From Citrobacter werkmanii NBRC 105721 (GTDB lineage Bacteria; Pseudomonadota; Gammaproteobacteria; Enterobacterales; Enterobacteriaceae), in contig BBMW01000015.1 in the NCBI GenBank assembly GCA_000759755.1, positions 186,001 to 250,000 of the forward strand: a stretch of 64,000 bases of DNA. Direction: 5' to 3'. Below are positions 13,801-23,074 of this stretch, piece after piece (position 1 is the stretch's first letter; each line of letters begins with the position of its first letter). Below the pieces are notes generated by a model. It saw only the letters and a list, made by a program, of their open reading frames with translations, made no database searches and was not told where the DNA came from. A program made the translations under genes and the position numbers.

Positions 13801-14095
13801 CACAGTTCAGCGCCGTCTGGCCGCCCATGGTCGGCAGCACCGCATCCGGACGCTCTTTTTCGATGATTTTGCGTACCACTTCCCAGTTAATCGGCTCGAT
13901 GTAGGTCGCATCGGCCATTTCCGGGTCGGTCATGATGGTTGCCGGGTTAGAGTTCACCAGAATAACGCGGTAACCCTCTTCGCGCAGCGCTTTACACGCC
14001 TGGGCACCGGAGTAGTCAAACTCACACGCCTGACCGATAACAATCGGGCCCGCGCCCAGAATCAGGATACTTTTTATGTCTGTACGTTTTGGCAT
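10871..14095 (-). CDS. carB: CarB, carbamoyl-phosphate synthase large subunit
   Basis: 1074 residues (E. coli 1073). Makes carbamoyl phosphate from bicarbonate, two ATP and ammonia supplied by CarA, feeding both arginine and pyrimidine synthesis. Two homologous ATP-grasp halves are visible: residues about 1-400 ([33 protein letters not shown]) and about 550-935 ([19 protein letters not shown]), joined by an oligomerisation region, with a C-terminal methylglyoxal-synthase-like allosteric domain from about 936 that binds UMP, IMP and ornithine. It starts 18 bases after carA, and ends at a strong terminator. Confidence 0.98.
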   Translation of the reverse strand: MPKRTDIKSILILGAGPIVIGQACEFDYSGAQACKALREEGYRVILVNSNPATIMTDPEMADATYIEPINWEVVRKIIEKERPDAVLPTMGGQTALNCALELERQGVLEEFGVTMIGATADAIDKAEDRRRFDVAMKKIGLDTARSGIAHTMEEALAVAADVGFPCIIRPSFTMGGTGGGIAYNREEFEEICERGLDLSPTNELLIDESLIGWKEYEMEVVRDKNDNCIIVCSIENFDAMGIHTGDSITVAPAQTLTDKEYQIMRNASMAVLREIGVETGGSNVQFSVNPKDGRLIVIEMNPRVSRSSALASKATGFPIAKVAAKLAVGYTLDELMNDITGGRTPASFEPSIDYVVTKIPRFNFEKFAGANDRLTTQMKSVGEVMAIGRTQQESLQKALRGLEVGATGFDPKVSLDDPEALTKIRRELKDAGAERIWYIADAFRAGLSVDGVFNLTNIDRWFLVQIEELVRLEEKVAEVGINGLNADFLFHLKRKGFADARLAKLAGVREAEIRKLRDQYNLHPVYKRVDTCAAEFATDTAYMYSTYEEECESNPSVDRDKIMVLGGGPNRIGQGIEFDYCCVHASLALREDGYETIMVNCNPETVSTDYDTSDRLYFEPVTLEDVLEIVRIEKPKGVIVQYGGQTPLKLARELEAAGVPVIGTSPDAIDRAEDRERFQHAVDRLKLKQPANATVTAIEQAVEKAKEIGYPLVVRPSYVLGGRAMEIVYDEADLRRYFQTAVSVSNDAPVLLDRFLDDAIEVDVDAICDGEMVLIGGIMEHIEQAGVHSGDSACSLPAYTLSQEIQDVMRQQVQKLAFELQVRGLMNVQFAVKDNEVYLIEVNPRAARTVPFVSKATGVPLAKVAARVMAGKSLTEQGVTKEIIPPYYSVKEVVLPFNKFPGVDPLLGPEMRSTGEVMGVGRTFAEAFAKAQLGSNSTMKKQGRALLSVREGDKERVVDLAAKLLKQGFELDATHGTAIVLGEAGINPRLVNKVHEGRPHIQDRIKNGEYTYIINTTAGRQAIEDSKLIRRSALQYKVHYDTTLNGGFATAMALNADATEKVTSVQEMHAQIKK

Positions 14096-14113
14096 GGCTC
14101 TTATTACTCCTGA

Positions 14114-15262
14114 TTATTTCGCGGACTGACGGTATTGCTCAATAAGTTCGATAAAGTGGTCGAACAGCGGCGCCGCATCGTGCGGGCCTGGGCTCGCCTC
14201 TGGGTGGCCCTGGAAGCTGAACGCCGGTTTATCGGTACGGTGAATCCCTTGCAGGGTACCGTCGAACAGGGATTTATGGGTTACGCGCAGGTTGGCTGGC
14301 AGCGAGTCTTCATCAACCGCAAAGCCGTGGTTCTGCGCGGTGATCATTACCACATTCTTATCCATGTCTTTCACTGGGTGGTTACCACCGTGGTGACCAA
14401 ATTTCATCTTGATGGTCTTCGCACCGCTCGCCAGCGCCAGCAGCTGATGGCCGAGGCAGATGCCAAATACCGGAATGTCGGTCTGGAGGAATTTCTCAAT
14501 CGCGTCGATGGCGTAGTCGCACGGGGCCGGGTCGCCAGGGCCGTTTGACAGGAACACGCCGTCCGGATTCATCGCCAGCACTTCTTCCGCGGAAGTTTTC
14601 GCCGGTACCACTGTCAGGCGGCAGCCGCGGTCCACCAGCATGCGCAGGATGTTGCGCTTGGCACCAAAATCGTAGGCCACCACGTGGAACGGCAACTCTT
14701 CTGCGGACTTGGCTTCCGGCAGGTCCCCCGAAATCGTCCAGCTACCCTGCGTCCAGCTGTAGGATTCAGCGGTAGTCACTTCTTTTGCCAGGTCCATCCC
14801 ATTTAAGCCCGGGAACGCTTTGGCCTTTTCTAAGGCCAACGTAGCATCCAGATTATCGCCTGCAATGATGCAGCCGTTCTGAGCGCCCTTCTCACGTAGC
14901 AGACGCGTCAGCTTACGGGTATCGATATCGGCAATCGCCACGATGTTATGGCGTTTCAGGTAAGAAGAGAGGTCTTCGGTGTTGCGGAAGTTGCTGGCAA
15001 TCAGCGGCAGGTCGCGAATAACCAGACCTTGAGCGTGAACCTGAGAAGACTCTTCATCGGCGGCATTGGTGCCGACATTACCAATATGGGGATAAGTAAG
15101 AGTGACGATTTGGCGAGAATAGGAAGGATCAGTGAGGATTTCTTGATAACCGGTCATTGAAGTATTGAAAACGACTTCCCCAACCGCCGAACCTGTTGCC
15201 CCTATGGCCCGACCGTGAAACTGGGTTCCGTCTTCCAGAACCAATAGCGCTGACTTAATCAA
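14114..15262 (-). CDS. carA: CarA, carbamoyl-phosphate synthase small (glutaminase) subunit, TTG start
   Basis: 382 residues if initiated at the TTG codon at 15262, the length and the start codon known for E. coli carA. The TTG has a strong GGAGGG site just upstream, whereas the longer open frame starting at 15289 lacks family support and reads through the ribosome-binding site. Class I glutamine amidotransferase: the catalytic cysteine is in [13 protein letters not shown] (near residue 269), with His and Glu in GHPEASPGP (near 353-355). It passes ammonia to CarB through a tunnel. First gene of the carAB operon. Confidence 0.96.
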   Translation of the reverse strand: MIKSALLVLEDGTQFHGRAIGATGSAVGEVVFNTSMTGYQEILTDPSYSRQIVTLTYPHIGNVGTNAADEESSQVHAQGLVIRDLPLIASNFRNTEDLSSYLKRHNIVAIADIDTRKLTRLLREKGAQNGCIIAGDNLDATLALEKAKAFPGLNGMDLAKEVTTAESYSWTQGSWTISGDLPEAKSAEELPFHVVAYDFGAKRNILRMLVDRGCRLTVVPAKTSAEEVLAMNPDGVFLSNGPGDPAPCDYAIDAIEKFLQTDIPVFGICLGHQLLALASGAKTIKMKFGHHGGNHPVKDMDKNVVMITAQNHGFAVDEDSLPANLRVTHKSLFDGTLQGIHRTDKPAFSFQGHPEASPGPHDAAPLFDHFIELIEQYRQSAK

Positions 15263-15293
15263 AACACCCTCCAGAGAATATTCACTCACTTTA

Positions 15294-15334
15294 TTTGCAT
15301 ATTAATTCATTAACACCTCATGAATCAATGCAAA
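15294..15334 (-). promoter_or_regulatory. tandem ARG boxes (ArgR operator) of carAB
   Basis: TTTGCATATTAATTCATT at 15294-15311 matches the 18-base ARG box (wnTGAATwwwwATTCAnw) with one mismatch in the core, followed by a second, looser copy including TGAATCAATGCAAA up to about 15334. The pair sits where E. coli ArgR covers the proximal carAB promoter. Confidence 0.65.
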
Positions 15335-15482
15335 TTTGCTTACCTATGGATTTCTGGCAAACGGCGGCATTCTAGAGATAGCCCACGTAAAAGTCTACCC
15401 AAAAGGGTAATTTTTATTATTATTTTACGCCACTGGAATAAATCATTCGATTTAACAGGCAAAAAGATCATCTAACTCAGGG

Positions 15483-15498
15483 TGGAAAACGCTTGCGG
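15483..15498 (-). promoter_or_regulatory. PurR operator upstream of carAB
   Basis: The 16-base stretch contains AAACGCTTGCG, which matches the invariant core of the PurR consensus ACGCAAACGNTTNCGT. PurR control of the distal carAB promoter is known in E. coli. Confidence 0.7.
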
Positions 15499-15633
15499 TA
15501 GGTAAAGAGTGTAAAAACCGGAAGAGTGATAGAAAAAAGTGGACCATTTGGTCAAAATTTACATTGAGATAACAGAATAAAGCATAAAGACATAAACAAA
15601 TACGTCCTTAAATAAAAAACCAAGCCAAAATGC

Positions 15634-15663
15634 AAAAAAATAAAGGGCAATAAAATATTGCCC
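15634..15663 (-). terminator. intrinsic terminator of dapB
   Basis: On the minus strand GGGCAAT and ATTGCCC form a seven-base stem with a five-base loop, followed by TTTATTTTTTT. It lies 55 bases after the dapB stop. Confidence 0.88.
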
Positions 15664-15717
15664 TATGTAATCAAATAATTATGATTACAATAACCACATC
15701 ACGAAGGGTAACAAAAT

Positions 15718-16554
<837 letters not shown>

Positions 16555-16672
16555 TTAATTTTGCGTAAATCGTTTTCAGAGTAACCAGCGCATCGCTGCG
16601 CCGCCAGCCGAAAACGTCGATAATTAGAATTTAATGATAAACAGCCAGAGATATCAGTAAAAGGCATGACGA

Positions 16673-17680
16673 TCAGCAAAAACCACATGATTCTCTGACT
16701 ACCAGCGCCGGCGGCAGGATAATACGTTTCGGCGGTTCGTCATTTCCCTGAATACGGCTATAAAGCAGCTCTCCGGCCTTACGACCTATCTCTTTTGCCG
16801 CCACCGACACGGTGGTAAGCGCAGGTTGTACCAGCGCCGCTTCGGTGATGTCATCAAACCCCACCAGCGCAAAATCCCGCCCAGGTTCCCGCCCCATTTT
16901 ACGTAGCGCCTGCATAACCCCAAGCGCCACAATATCCTGATAACATACGGCGGCGGTAATTTGCGGGTAACGCAGAAGAAGAGACTCCGCTACTTTTGCG
17001 CCGTCAATTTGGCTGGCCTGCGTAGCCACGATCCATTCTGGATTCGGCGATATTCCGTGCTCCAGCAATGTGCTGGTGAAGCCACCGATACGCTGTGTCC
17101 GACTGCCGGAACCAGGCGTCCCCCCAATAAACGCAATATTCTTGTGCCCCATTTTAACTAAATGGGTGGTGGCCATTTGCGTACCGAGAAAGTTATCGGT
17201 TCCGACAAAATCAAAATCAGGATCGCTAAGGGGACGGACGACCATAATGGCGGGGATATTGCGCCTTTTCAGCGCCTCGAAGAAGGATGTCGGCGTCTCG
17301 CGCGCCGCGCAGAGCACCATGCCGCAGGCATTATTGCGCATCAAAGAATCGACAAATTTTTGCTGCCGTTCCCCTGACTCTTCGCTATTTGCCAGAAACA
17401 ACAACAGATCATGTCGTTCCATCTCATGGCTTAGCCCTGCAGTCATCTCGCCGTAAAAAGGGTTAGTGATATCGTGGAGCAACAATCCAACCTGATTACT
17501 GCTCCGGTTACGCAGGTTAGCGGCGGTTTGATTATACACATAGCCAGCATCATCCAGCGCTTTAAGCACCCGGTCGCGTGTAGCCTGAGAAATTCGCCCC
17601 CGGTTACGCAATACCATCGACACGGTCGCCGTGGAGACTCCCGCGCGCTCAGCTACCTGCGCCAAAGTGACTGTGGTCAT
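16673..17680 (-). CDS. LacI/MalI-type transcriptional repressor of the accessory PTS locus
   Basis: 335 residues. N-terminal LacI helix-turn-helix TLAQVAERAGVSTATVSMVLR (about residues 4-24), a hinge-type region with NQTAANLRNRSSNQVGLL (about 50-68), and a periplasmic-binding-protein-like effector domain from about 63 to the end, including FVGTDNFLGTQMATTHLV and FALVGFDDITEA. It resembles MalI in the HTH and sensor parts but is not MalI. The start has an AGGAG site. It is divergent from the sugar operon, and palindromes of GGTTAATCG type lie in front of it, in front of the PTS operon and in front of the cupin pair, so it probably represses all three. The effector is unknown, likely a sugar or sugar phosphate. 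Confidence 0.92.
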   Translation of the reverse strand: MTTVTLAQVAERAGVSTATVSMVLRNRGRISQATRDRVLKALDDAGYVYNQTAANLRNRSSNQVGLLLHDITNPFYGEMTAGLSHEMERHDLLLFLANSEESGERQQKFVDSLMRNNACGMVLCAARETPTSFFEALKRRNIPAIMVVRPLSDPDFDFVGTDNFLGTQMATTHLVKMGHKNIAFIGGTPGSGSRTQRIGGFTSTLLEHGISPNPEWIVATQASQIDGAKVAESLLLRYPQITAAVCYQDIVALGVMQALRKMGREPGRDFALVGFDDITEAALVQPALTTVSVAAKEIGRKAGELLYSRIQGNDEPPKRIILPPALVVRESCGFC

Positions 17681-17704
17681 ACCTGCTCCTGATTTTTTAT
17701 CGAA

Positions 17705-17720
17705 GGTTAATCGAATAACC
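17705..17720. promoter_or_regulatory. operator 1 of the LacI-type regulator (regulator-proximal)
   Basis: GGTTAATCGAATAACC, an imperfect palindrome 24 bases upstream of the repressor start, suggesting autoregulation. Shares the TTAATCG core with three other sites in the locus. Confidence 0.72.
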
Positions 17721-17739
17721 GAAATATCGCTTTTTTACG

Positions 17740-17755
17740 TGTGATTCACATCACG
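17740..17755 (+). promoter_or_regulatory. CRP site of the accessory PTS operon
   Basis: TGTGA-TTCACA-TCACG matches the CRP consensus TGTGA-N6-TCACA at nine of ten positions. It lies between operator 1 and operators 2/3, a position suited to activation of the plus-strand operon, the repressor gene, or both. Confidence 0.75.
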
Positions 17756-17794
17756 CTAATGCGCTTTTCACCGCTCTTGATTCTGAATATGGCG

Positions 17795-17842
17795 GGTTAA
17801 TCGCGTTAACCACACTATGAAAATAAGGTTAATCGATTAATC
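17795..17842. promoter_or_regulatory. operators 2 and 3 of the LacI-type regulator (PTS-operon proximal)
   Basis: GGTTAATCGCGTTAACC at 17795-17811 is a palindrome with perfect arms, and GGTTAATCGATTAATC at 17827-17842 is a second site just upstream of the 17870 start. They are spaced 32 bases start to start. Occupancy would block the promoter of the isomerase-PTS operon. Confidence 0.75.
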
Positions 17843-17869
17843 TTAAATAAGCCAACACGGAGAAAGAAA

Positions 17870-19615
17870 ATGACGACAACCTATAATAAATTCCCTGAGG
17901 TTAACGTTCAGGGATATGACGATCACGCCTGGCAGGGTTGGGCGGAGATCCATTCTGTGCTTAACACCAGGGTTTCTGCTGCAGCCAAAACCGTATTGAT
18001 CGTGGATTGCTATCCGGGCGTGCGGCTTGAAGAACTGGAACAACAGCTTGTCACGACGTTAGATACCGCGCTGGTGCTGAATATTGAATCCGCCCGCCGA
18101 GATGAGCAGGCCCTGCATGAGTTACTGGCGCGTAACCTTACCGACGATCGCGTATTCGGCGTCCTTTCCTGCCATCACCTGGATGAGTTTTTTGATAGCG
18201 ACAAGCTCAGTCAGCTCCGCCAACAGATTGATGCCGTTGCCGAAGGTCTGGTCGTGGTATACGGACCCGGCGCGACGCTGGCGCACCCGGGTGACGTACT
18301 GGTTTATGCCGATCTTCCGCGCTGGGAAATTCAGCAACGCATGCGCCATAACGGGCTGGGGAACTGGGGGGCGGAAAACCAGGATGAAGATATTCTTCGT
18401 CGGTACAAACGAGCCTTCTTCATTGAGTGGCGGGTATTCGACCGACACAAAACGCCGTTACTCAAACGCGTCGATTATTTGCTTGATACCACGATAGAAA
18501 ATAGTCCCGCGATGGTCAGCGGCGACGCGTTGCGCGCCGGTCTGCAACAAACAACTCAACAACCGTTTCGCGTTGCCCCGTTCTTCGACCCAGGCGTTTG
18601 GGGTGGGCAATGGATGAAACAACACTTCGATCTCGATCCCTCAGCCCCCAATTACGCGTGGTGTTTTGATTGCGTGCCCGAGGAAAACAGCCTGTTACTG
18701 CGTTTTGGCAACGTGCGGATCGAGATCCCCTCTCAGGATCTGGTGCTAACCTGTCCCCGCCCCCTGTTGGGCGAGAAAGTTCACGCACGTTTTGGTGCAG
18801 AATTCCCGATTCGTTTTGATTTCCTCGACACCATTGGCGGCCAGAATTTGAGCTTTCAGGTTCATCCGCTCACTGAGTACATTCAGCAGCAGTTTGGTAT
18901 GCACTATACCCAGGATGAGAGCTATTACATTCTCGAAGCCGAGCCGAACGCCGTGGTGTATCTCGGCACCAAAACCGGGATCGCGCCGCAGGACATGCTC
19001 GACGATCTCCGAGCCGCGGGTCGTGGTGAAAAAGCCTTTGATGATGCGCGATTCGTTAATCAGATCCCTGCGCATAAACACGATCACTTCCTGATCCCCG
19101 CCGGAACCGTTCACTGCTCGGGTGCAGGAACCATGGTGCTGGAGATCAGCGCAACGCCATATATCTTCACCTTTAAACTGTGGGATTGGGGGCGTTTAGG
19201 GTTAGACGGCTTACCGCGCCCGGTCCATCTGGATCACGGTCAGCAGGTGATTGACTGGCAGCGCGACACGCAATGGGTACACGACAACCTGGTCAACCGT
19301 ATCGAGCCTCTCGCTGAAGGAGAAGGTTGGCGGGAAGAAAGAACCGGAATGCACGAACGCGAGTTTATTGAAACGCGACGCCATTGGTTTACGGCACCGG
19401 TCACGCACCATACCCATGGCGGCGTAAACGTCCTGAACCTGGTCGAAGGTGCGCAGGCCGTTGTTGAAAGCCCGAGCGGCGCATTTGCCCCGTTTGTCGT
19501 CAACTATGCAGAGACCTTTATTATCCCGGCCGCCGTTGGAGAATACCGTATTTCGCCGTTTGGCAAGGGTATCAGCCAGCAGCTCGCTACGATTAAAGCC
19601 TGGGTCAGAGGATAA
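17870..19615 (+). CDS. class I mannose-6-phosphate-isomerase-family cupin with N-terminal extension
   Basis: 581 residues. The C-terminal half (about 240-581) is a type I phosphomannose-isomerase cupin: QNLSFQVHP gives Gln330 and His332, the DESYYILE segment gives Glu350, and GTVHCSG gives His415, together the expected zinc ligand set. The N-terminal ~215 residues resemble the nucleoside/uridine-kinase-like region found in long MPIs of gut bacteria, but where a Walker A loop would be there is VLIVDCYPGV, so ATP binding is doubtful. Much longer than ManA (391 residues). First gene of the operon, four bases before PTS IIA; likely isomerises the phosphorylated import product. Exact substrate unknown. 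Confidence 0.88.
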   Translation: MTTTYNKFPEVNVQGYDDHAWQGWAEIHSVLNTRVSAAAKTVLIVDCYPGVRLEELEQQLVTTLDTALVLNIESARRDEQALHELLARNLTDDRVFGVLSCHHLDEFFDSDKLSQLRQQIDAVAEGLVVVYGPGATLAHPGDVLVYADLPRWEIQQRMRHNGLGNWGAENQDEDILRRYKRAFFIEWRVFDRHKTPLLKRVDYLLDTTIENSPAMVSGDALRAGLQQTTQQPFRVAPFFDPGVWGGQWMKQHFDLDPSAPNYAWCFDCVPEENSLLLRFGNVRIEIPSQDLVLTCPRPLLGEKVHARFGAEFPIRFDFLDTIGGQNLSFQVHPLTEYIQQQFGMHYTQDESYYILEAEPNAVVYLGTKTGIAPQDMLDDLRAAGRGEKAFDDARFVNQIPAHKHDHFLIPAGTVHCSGAGTMVLEISATPYIFTFKLWDWGRLGLDGLPRPVHLDHGQQVIDWQRDTQWVHDNLVNRIEPLAEGEGWREERTGMHEREFIETRRHWFTAPVTHHTHGGVNVLNLVEGAQAVVESPSGAFAPFVVNYAETFIIPAAVGEYRISPFGKGISQQLATIKAWVRG

Positions 19616-19619
19616 ACGC

Positions 19620-20048
19620 ATGATTAACGTTATTGTTGCCACCCATGGTCCCCTGGCGGAAGCGCTTCTCGCCAGCGGTCGTATGGTTTACGGAGAATTA
19701 CCGCATGTTTACCCCGTCACGCTGAGTGAACAGGCGGGTATTGAAGGGTTTAAACAGACGTTTGCTCAGGTTCTCGCGAGCGCCGGGAAAGATGCTGACG
19801 GCGTACTGGTACTTTGTGACATGCAAAGCGGTACGCCGTGGAATGTCGCCTGCCATCATGCGTTTTCTGCACAAACGGTTCCCCCCGTTGCCGTCGTCGC
19901 GGGGGTCAATTTCCCGATGCTGTTACAAAGCGAGGAGATCTGTCAATTAACGGATGTTCACGCCGCAGCCGTCAAGCTGTTGGCGTTGACGGTACCCACG
20001 TTGATTAAAGCCGCCCCGGTTTTATCCGTTCAGTCCGACGATTTTTAA
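19620..20048 (+). CDS. PTS mannose-family enzyme IIA component
   Basis: 142 residues from MINVIVATHGPLAEALL. The phosphoacceptor histidine is His9 in the VATHG motif at the end of the first strand, as in ManX IIA domains. An open frame continues upstream inside the preceding gene in another frame and is rejected. IIA stands alone, rather than fused to IIB as in E. coli ManX. It starts four bases after the isomerase gene, so translation is likely coupled. It would take phosphate from HPr and give it to the IIB protein encoded 11 bases downstream. Confidence 0.92.
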   Translation: MINVIVATHGPLAEALLASGRMVYGELPHVYPVTLSEQAGIEGFKQTFAQVLASAGKDADGVLVLCDMQSGTPWNVACHHAFSAQTVPPVAVVAGVNFPMLLQSEEICQLTDVHAAAVKLLALTVPTLIKAAPVLSVQSDDF

Positions 20049-20059
20049 AGGAAACCACT

Positions 20060-20554
20060 ATGAGTATTTCTTTTGTACGTATCGATGACCGCGTAATCCA
20101 TGGGCAGCTCGTGACACGTTGGGCCAAAGAGCTGCCCTGTGACGGGATTGTCGCGATAGACGACGCCGTCGCGGCCGACCCTCTGCTCTCTTCGGTGATG
20201 AAAGGCGCCGTGCAGGACACCAAAGTCTGGTTGTTTGATACGGCCACCGCGATTGAAAAACTGCCGAAAGTCATTGCCAGCGAGAAGCGTTATTTCGTCA
20301 TTGGTAAATCACCCGTCACGCTGAAGCGCATTGAAGAAGCAGGTATTAGCCTAAAAAATGCCAACGGCAAAATTAATGTAGGCCCAATGAGCGCCCGTGC
20401 CGATACCACCACCATCGGCCCAAACCAGTCGGTGAATGGCGAGGAAATCGCCGCCTTTGACTGGCTGACGCAGCATGGGCACCTGGTTGAGTTTCGCCTG
20501 GTCCCTGACGCCAGTTGCTACAGCTGGCAGGACGCACGTCAGAAGCTGAAATAA
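20060..20554 (+). CDS. PTS mannose-family enzyme IIB component
   Basis: 164 residues, PTSIIB sorbose/mannose family. The signature FVRIDDRVIHGQLVTRW carries the phosphorylated histidine His14. NVGPMSARADTTTIGPN around residues 108-125 is also typical of the family. Cytoplasmic, docking on the IIC-IID membrane complex. Ribosome-binding site AAAGGAAACC. The next gene starts ten bases later. Confidence 0.94.
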   Translation: MSISFVRIDDRVIHGQLVTRWAKELPCDGIVAIDDAVAADPLLSSVMKGAVQDTKVWLFDTATAIEKLPKVIASEKRYFVIGKSPVTLKRIEEAGISLKNANGKINVGPMSARADTTTIGPNQSVNGEEIAAFDWLTQHGHLVEFRLVPDASCYSWQDARQKLK

Positions 20555-20564
20555 GGAGCGCACG

Positions 20565-21362
20565 ATGATTATCGAAGCTACGTTGATTGGCATACTTTGC
20601 TACCTCGGCGCGCTCAGCAGCCCCTGGCTGCTGGGACTGACTGGCGGCTGGTATCTGATCACCCGTCCGCTGATTTCCGGAATGTTGGTCGGGATTATCC
20701 TTGGCGATATTAAAACGGGGATCATGATTGGCGTCGCGGTTCAGGCAGTGTATATCGCGATGGTTACACCTGGCGGTTCGATGCCCGCCGACCTCAACTT
20801 TGTTGCTTACCCGGCTATTGCTTTAGGGATCCTTTCCGGAAAGGGCCCCGAGGTCGCGGTCGCGCTGGCAGCCACCATCGGTATCGCCGGCACCATTTTG
20901 TTTAACGCAATGATGGTACTGAACTCCTTCTGGAATCACCGGGCAGATGTGGCGCTGGAGCGGGGCGACGAACGCGGTATTTACCTGAACAGCGCCATCT
21001 GGCCACAGGTGACAAACTTTGTCCTGCGTTTTGTACCGACCTTTATTGCGGTCTACTTCGGGGCGCAATACATCAGCGGTTTTATGGACAGTTTACCGAA
21101 AATTGTTCTGTCGACGATGAACGTACTGGGAGGCATTTTACCCGCCGTCGGGATCGCGATTTTGCTTAAGCAGATTATCAAAAATTACACCATGCTGATC
21201 TACTTCCTCGTCGGTTTTGTCTGCATCGTCTTTTTAAAACTCAACATGGTCGCGCTAGTGATCGTCGGTTCGCTGTTGGCGTTGATCCATTACAACTACA
21301 AACCAGAACCGCCACAGACTACGCATGCAAAGTCGGTCGTTGATGATGAGGATGAATTCTGA
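20565..21362 (+). CDS. PTS mannose-family enzyme IIC component
   Basis: 265 residues, polytopic inner-membrane protein of the ManY/SorA family. Family features include GLTGGWYLITRPLISGMLVGIILGD near residues 25-50 and the MVTPGGSMPADLNFVAYPAIALGI segment near 65-90. It forms the sugar channel together with IID. The stop codon overlaps the IID start by one base (TGATG), indicating coupled translation. The hydrophilic C-terminal tail (about 243-265) is rich in Pro and Asp/Glu. Confidence 0.93.
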   Translation: MIIEATLIGILCYLGALSSPWLLGLTGGWYLITRPLISGMLVGIILGDIKTGIMIGVAVQAVYIAMVTPGGSMPADLNFVAYPAIALGILSGKGPEVAVALAATIGIAGTILFNAMMVLNSFWNHRADVALERGDERGIYLNSAIWPQVTNFVLRFVPTFIAVYFGAQYISGFMDSLPKIVLSTMNVLGGILPAVGIAILLKQIIKNYTMLIYFLVGFVCIVFLKLNMVALVIVGSLLALIHYNYKPEPPQTTHAKSVVDDEDEF

Positions 21363-22180
21363 TGGAAGAACGTACACTTACGCGTAAAGATCTTCGCCGC
21401 TGCTGGCGCGCATGGATGATGCACAACTTGTCATCCATGAGCTTTGAACGTCTGGAATCTTTTGGCTTTTGCCTGAGTATGCTCCCGGTGGCGAAAAAGC
21501 TCTATCCCGACGCCGCCCAACGTACTGAAATGCTGCGCCGTCACGCCTCGTTTTATAATACGGAGCCGCAGATAGGCGCGATCGTTAATGGCATGGTACT
21601 GGGGCTGGAAGAGAAAAAAGCGAACGGTGAGCCGATCGATGGGGAAACGATCAATACCCTGAAGGTTGGACTGATGGGCCCTATAGCCGGGATTGGCGAT
21701 TCGATGATCCCGGGCATGCTGATCCCAATCCTGCTCAGTATCGGTATGGCCCTGGCGGCTGGTGGTAACATTCTGGGACCGCTGTTTTATACCGTCGCCT
21801 GGCTGGCAATCATTATTCCCGGCTCATGGTTTTTGTTCCTCAAAGGCTACAAAATGGGATCCGGCTCGGTGGAAATGCTGGTGAGCAGCAAATCTGCCCG
21901 CCTGCGTGAAGCGTTATCGCTGCTGGGGGTGTTTGTTATGGGGGGCGTAGCGGCGAGCTACGTTAAACTGGGCACCGGGCTGGAATTTATCACCAAGGAT
22001 GGGGTAAATATTCATGTGCAACAGATGCTGGACGGAATTTTCCCGCAGCTATTGCCGCTGATTGTTGTATTGGGCACGTGGTATCTGATGGCCAAGCGTG
22101 GCGTGTCGCCAGTAAAAGCGATGATTTTATTGTTGATACTGGCTGCGCTCGGCGTTGCGACAGGCCTGTTTGCAGGGTAG
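21362..22180 (+). CDS. PTS mannose-family enzyme IID component
   Basis: 272 residues, ManZ/SorM family. The N-terminus LTRKDLRRCWRAWMMHNLSSMSFERLESFGF is characteristic, as is the GPIAGIGDSMIPGMLIPIL segment at about 101-120, which contacts the sugar in the mannose PTS. About five membrane segments follow. Last gene of the operon; a REP unit and a GC-rich hairpin terminator follow. Substrate specificity cannot be read from the sequence. Confidence 0.94.
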   Translation: MEERTLTRKDLRRCWRAWMMHNLSSMSFERLESFGFCLSMLPVAKKLYPDAAQRTEMLRRHASFYNTEPQIGAIVNGMVLGLEEKKANGEPIDGETINTLKVGLMGPIAGIGDSMIPGMLIPILLSIGMALAAGGNILGPLFYTVAWLAIIIPGSWFLFLKGYKMGSGSVEMLVSSKSARLREALSLLGVFVMGGVAASYVKLGTGLEFITKDGVNIHVQQMLDGIFPQLLPLIVVLGTWYLMAKRGVSPVKAMILLLILAALGVATGLFAG

Positions 22181-22192
22181 TGCCTGTCATTT

Positions 22193-22223
22193 GCCGGATG
22201 GCGCATACGCTTATCCGGCCTAC
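22193..22223. repeat. REP unit after the PTS operon
   Basis: GCCGGATGGCGCATACGCTTATCCGGCCTAC, a single REP element 12 bases after the IID stop, between convergent operons. Confidence 0.82.
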
Positions 22224-22261
22224 TCTACTGTACCGCGTTTTTCTGTTTGAAGGCCAGGCAA

Positions 22262-22293
22262 AATCAGAACCGGGGCTATGCCCCGGTTATTTT
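22262..22293. terminator. bidirectional terminator between the PTS operon and the cupin operon
   Basis: AACCGGGGC (22268-22276) and GCCCCGGTT (22280-22288) form a nine-base GC-rich stem with a three-base loop. ATTTTA follows on the plus strand and CTGATTT on the minus strand. The right arm and its flank abut the stop of the minus-strand gene ending at 22292. Confidence 0.75.
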
Positions 22294-23074
22294 ATGGATG
22301 GAAGTTTTGCCACAGCTCGGGGTGCCTGTCCGGGCGTGATATAAATTGAAAGCGCGCCGGGTCCTCGATGAATTGCTGGTAAACAGGCGCGGAAGTAATC
22401 GAGAATTCCGTATATTGTCGGGGCGTAACGGCGTGTAATCTCCCGGGTATGTACCGCGAATTATGCTGCCAGATAACATGGTCGCCCTGCAATAACGGGT
22501 ACCACGCCAACCCTTTATGCGCGCGCACAGCCTCGTACTCAAAACCATATTCACGATCGCACCACGCACCAAAAGTTAACGGTATATTCGGATCTGCGGA
22601 TATGGTCGCATGCCCCCAACCGGGCGGAACCAGCACTTTTTCACCGGGTCCGGCAATCACAGCAAAACAACGCCCAGGGTCGTCCTCGACATACTCCTGC
22701 ATATAGATTATCGCTTTTCCCTGCCAGATTTCGTAAAGCTCCGGCGGGGACCAGCCGCTGTGCTGGCTGATACGATGAATATGCCCCTGGCTACGCACCG
22801 GCTCTTCCCCCAGCCGTCCCGCTGCATAAGTCACCACGCCAAACAACAGCATCCGCTTTTTCAGCTCTTCGCGATCCTGCATTCGTGCCACATCCATCGC
22901 AATGGCATACACCTCTTCCGGCCCCTCACAATGCGGATCGCGCAGTGAGGCGCGAATGTGATCGAGTCGGCGAATCTCCGGCATCGGCCCAGTGACTTCA
23001 TCCCCATAGCTAAAGCCAAGCGGATGGTGATGAACCCTCATATCCAGGCCATAAGAATGCGCTAAGTCAGCCAT
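22292..23074 (-). CDS. cupin-type glucose-6-phosphate-isomerase-family protein (second copy, 260 aa)
   Basis: 260 residues from MADLAHSYGLDMRVHHHPLGF, chosen because GGAGG precedes this ATG; the upstream ATG at 23113 lies inside the preceding gene. Cupin fold of the archaeal phosphoglucose isomerase family. The metal-ligand set appears as His98 and His100 in SQGHIHRIS, Glu112 in PPELYEIWQG and His155 in PPGWGHATIS. Family members reversibly convert glucose-6-phosphate and fructose-6-phosphate. It is longer than archaeal PGI (about 190), with an N-terminal segment of some 45 residues and a C-terminal tail of about 60. Overlaps the upstream cupin gene by eight bases, so the two are translationally coupled. 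True substrate unknown. Confidence 0.86.
   Translation of the reverse strand: MADLAHSYGLDMRVHHHPLGFSYGDEVTGPMPEIRRLDHIRASLRDPHCEGPEEVYAIAMDVARMQDREELKKRMLLFGVVTYAAGRLGEEPVRSQGHIHRISQHSGWSPPELYEIWQGKAIIYMQEYVEDDPGRCFAVIAGPGEKVLVPPGWGHATISADPNIPLTFGAWCDREYGFEYEAVRAHKGLAWYPLLQGDHVIWQHNSRYIPGRLHAVTPRQYTEFSITSAPVYQQFIEDPARFQFISRPDRHPELWQNFHP

Larger units (their letters stand above)
15263..15633 (-). promoter_or_regulatory. carAB control region
   Basis: The gene-free stretch upstream of carA up to the dapB terminator. It contains two arginine-operator-like sequences next to the start and a PurR-like site about 220 bases upstream. In E. coli the operon has a pyrimidine/purine-controlled upstream promoter and an arginine-repressed downstream promoter; the layout here agrees with that. 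Exact -35/-10 boxes were not assigned. Confidence 0.75.

Noticed and set aside
15263-15289. N-terminal extension of carA to an ATG at 15289
   Set aside because: It would place the strong GGAGGG ribosome-binding site inside the coding region; the known E. coli carA start is TTG at the position chosen.
19449-19619. Upstream extension of the PTS IIA frame within the isomerase gene
   Set aside because: The family starts at MINVIVATHG with the phospho-histidine at residue 9; the upstream residues are an out-of-frame reading of the isomerase.
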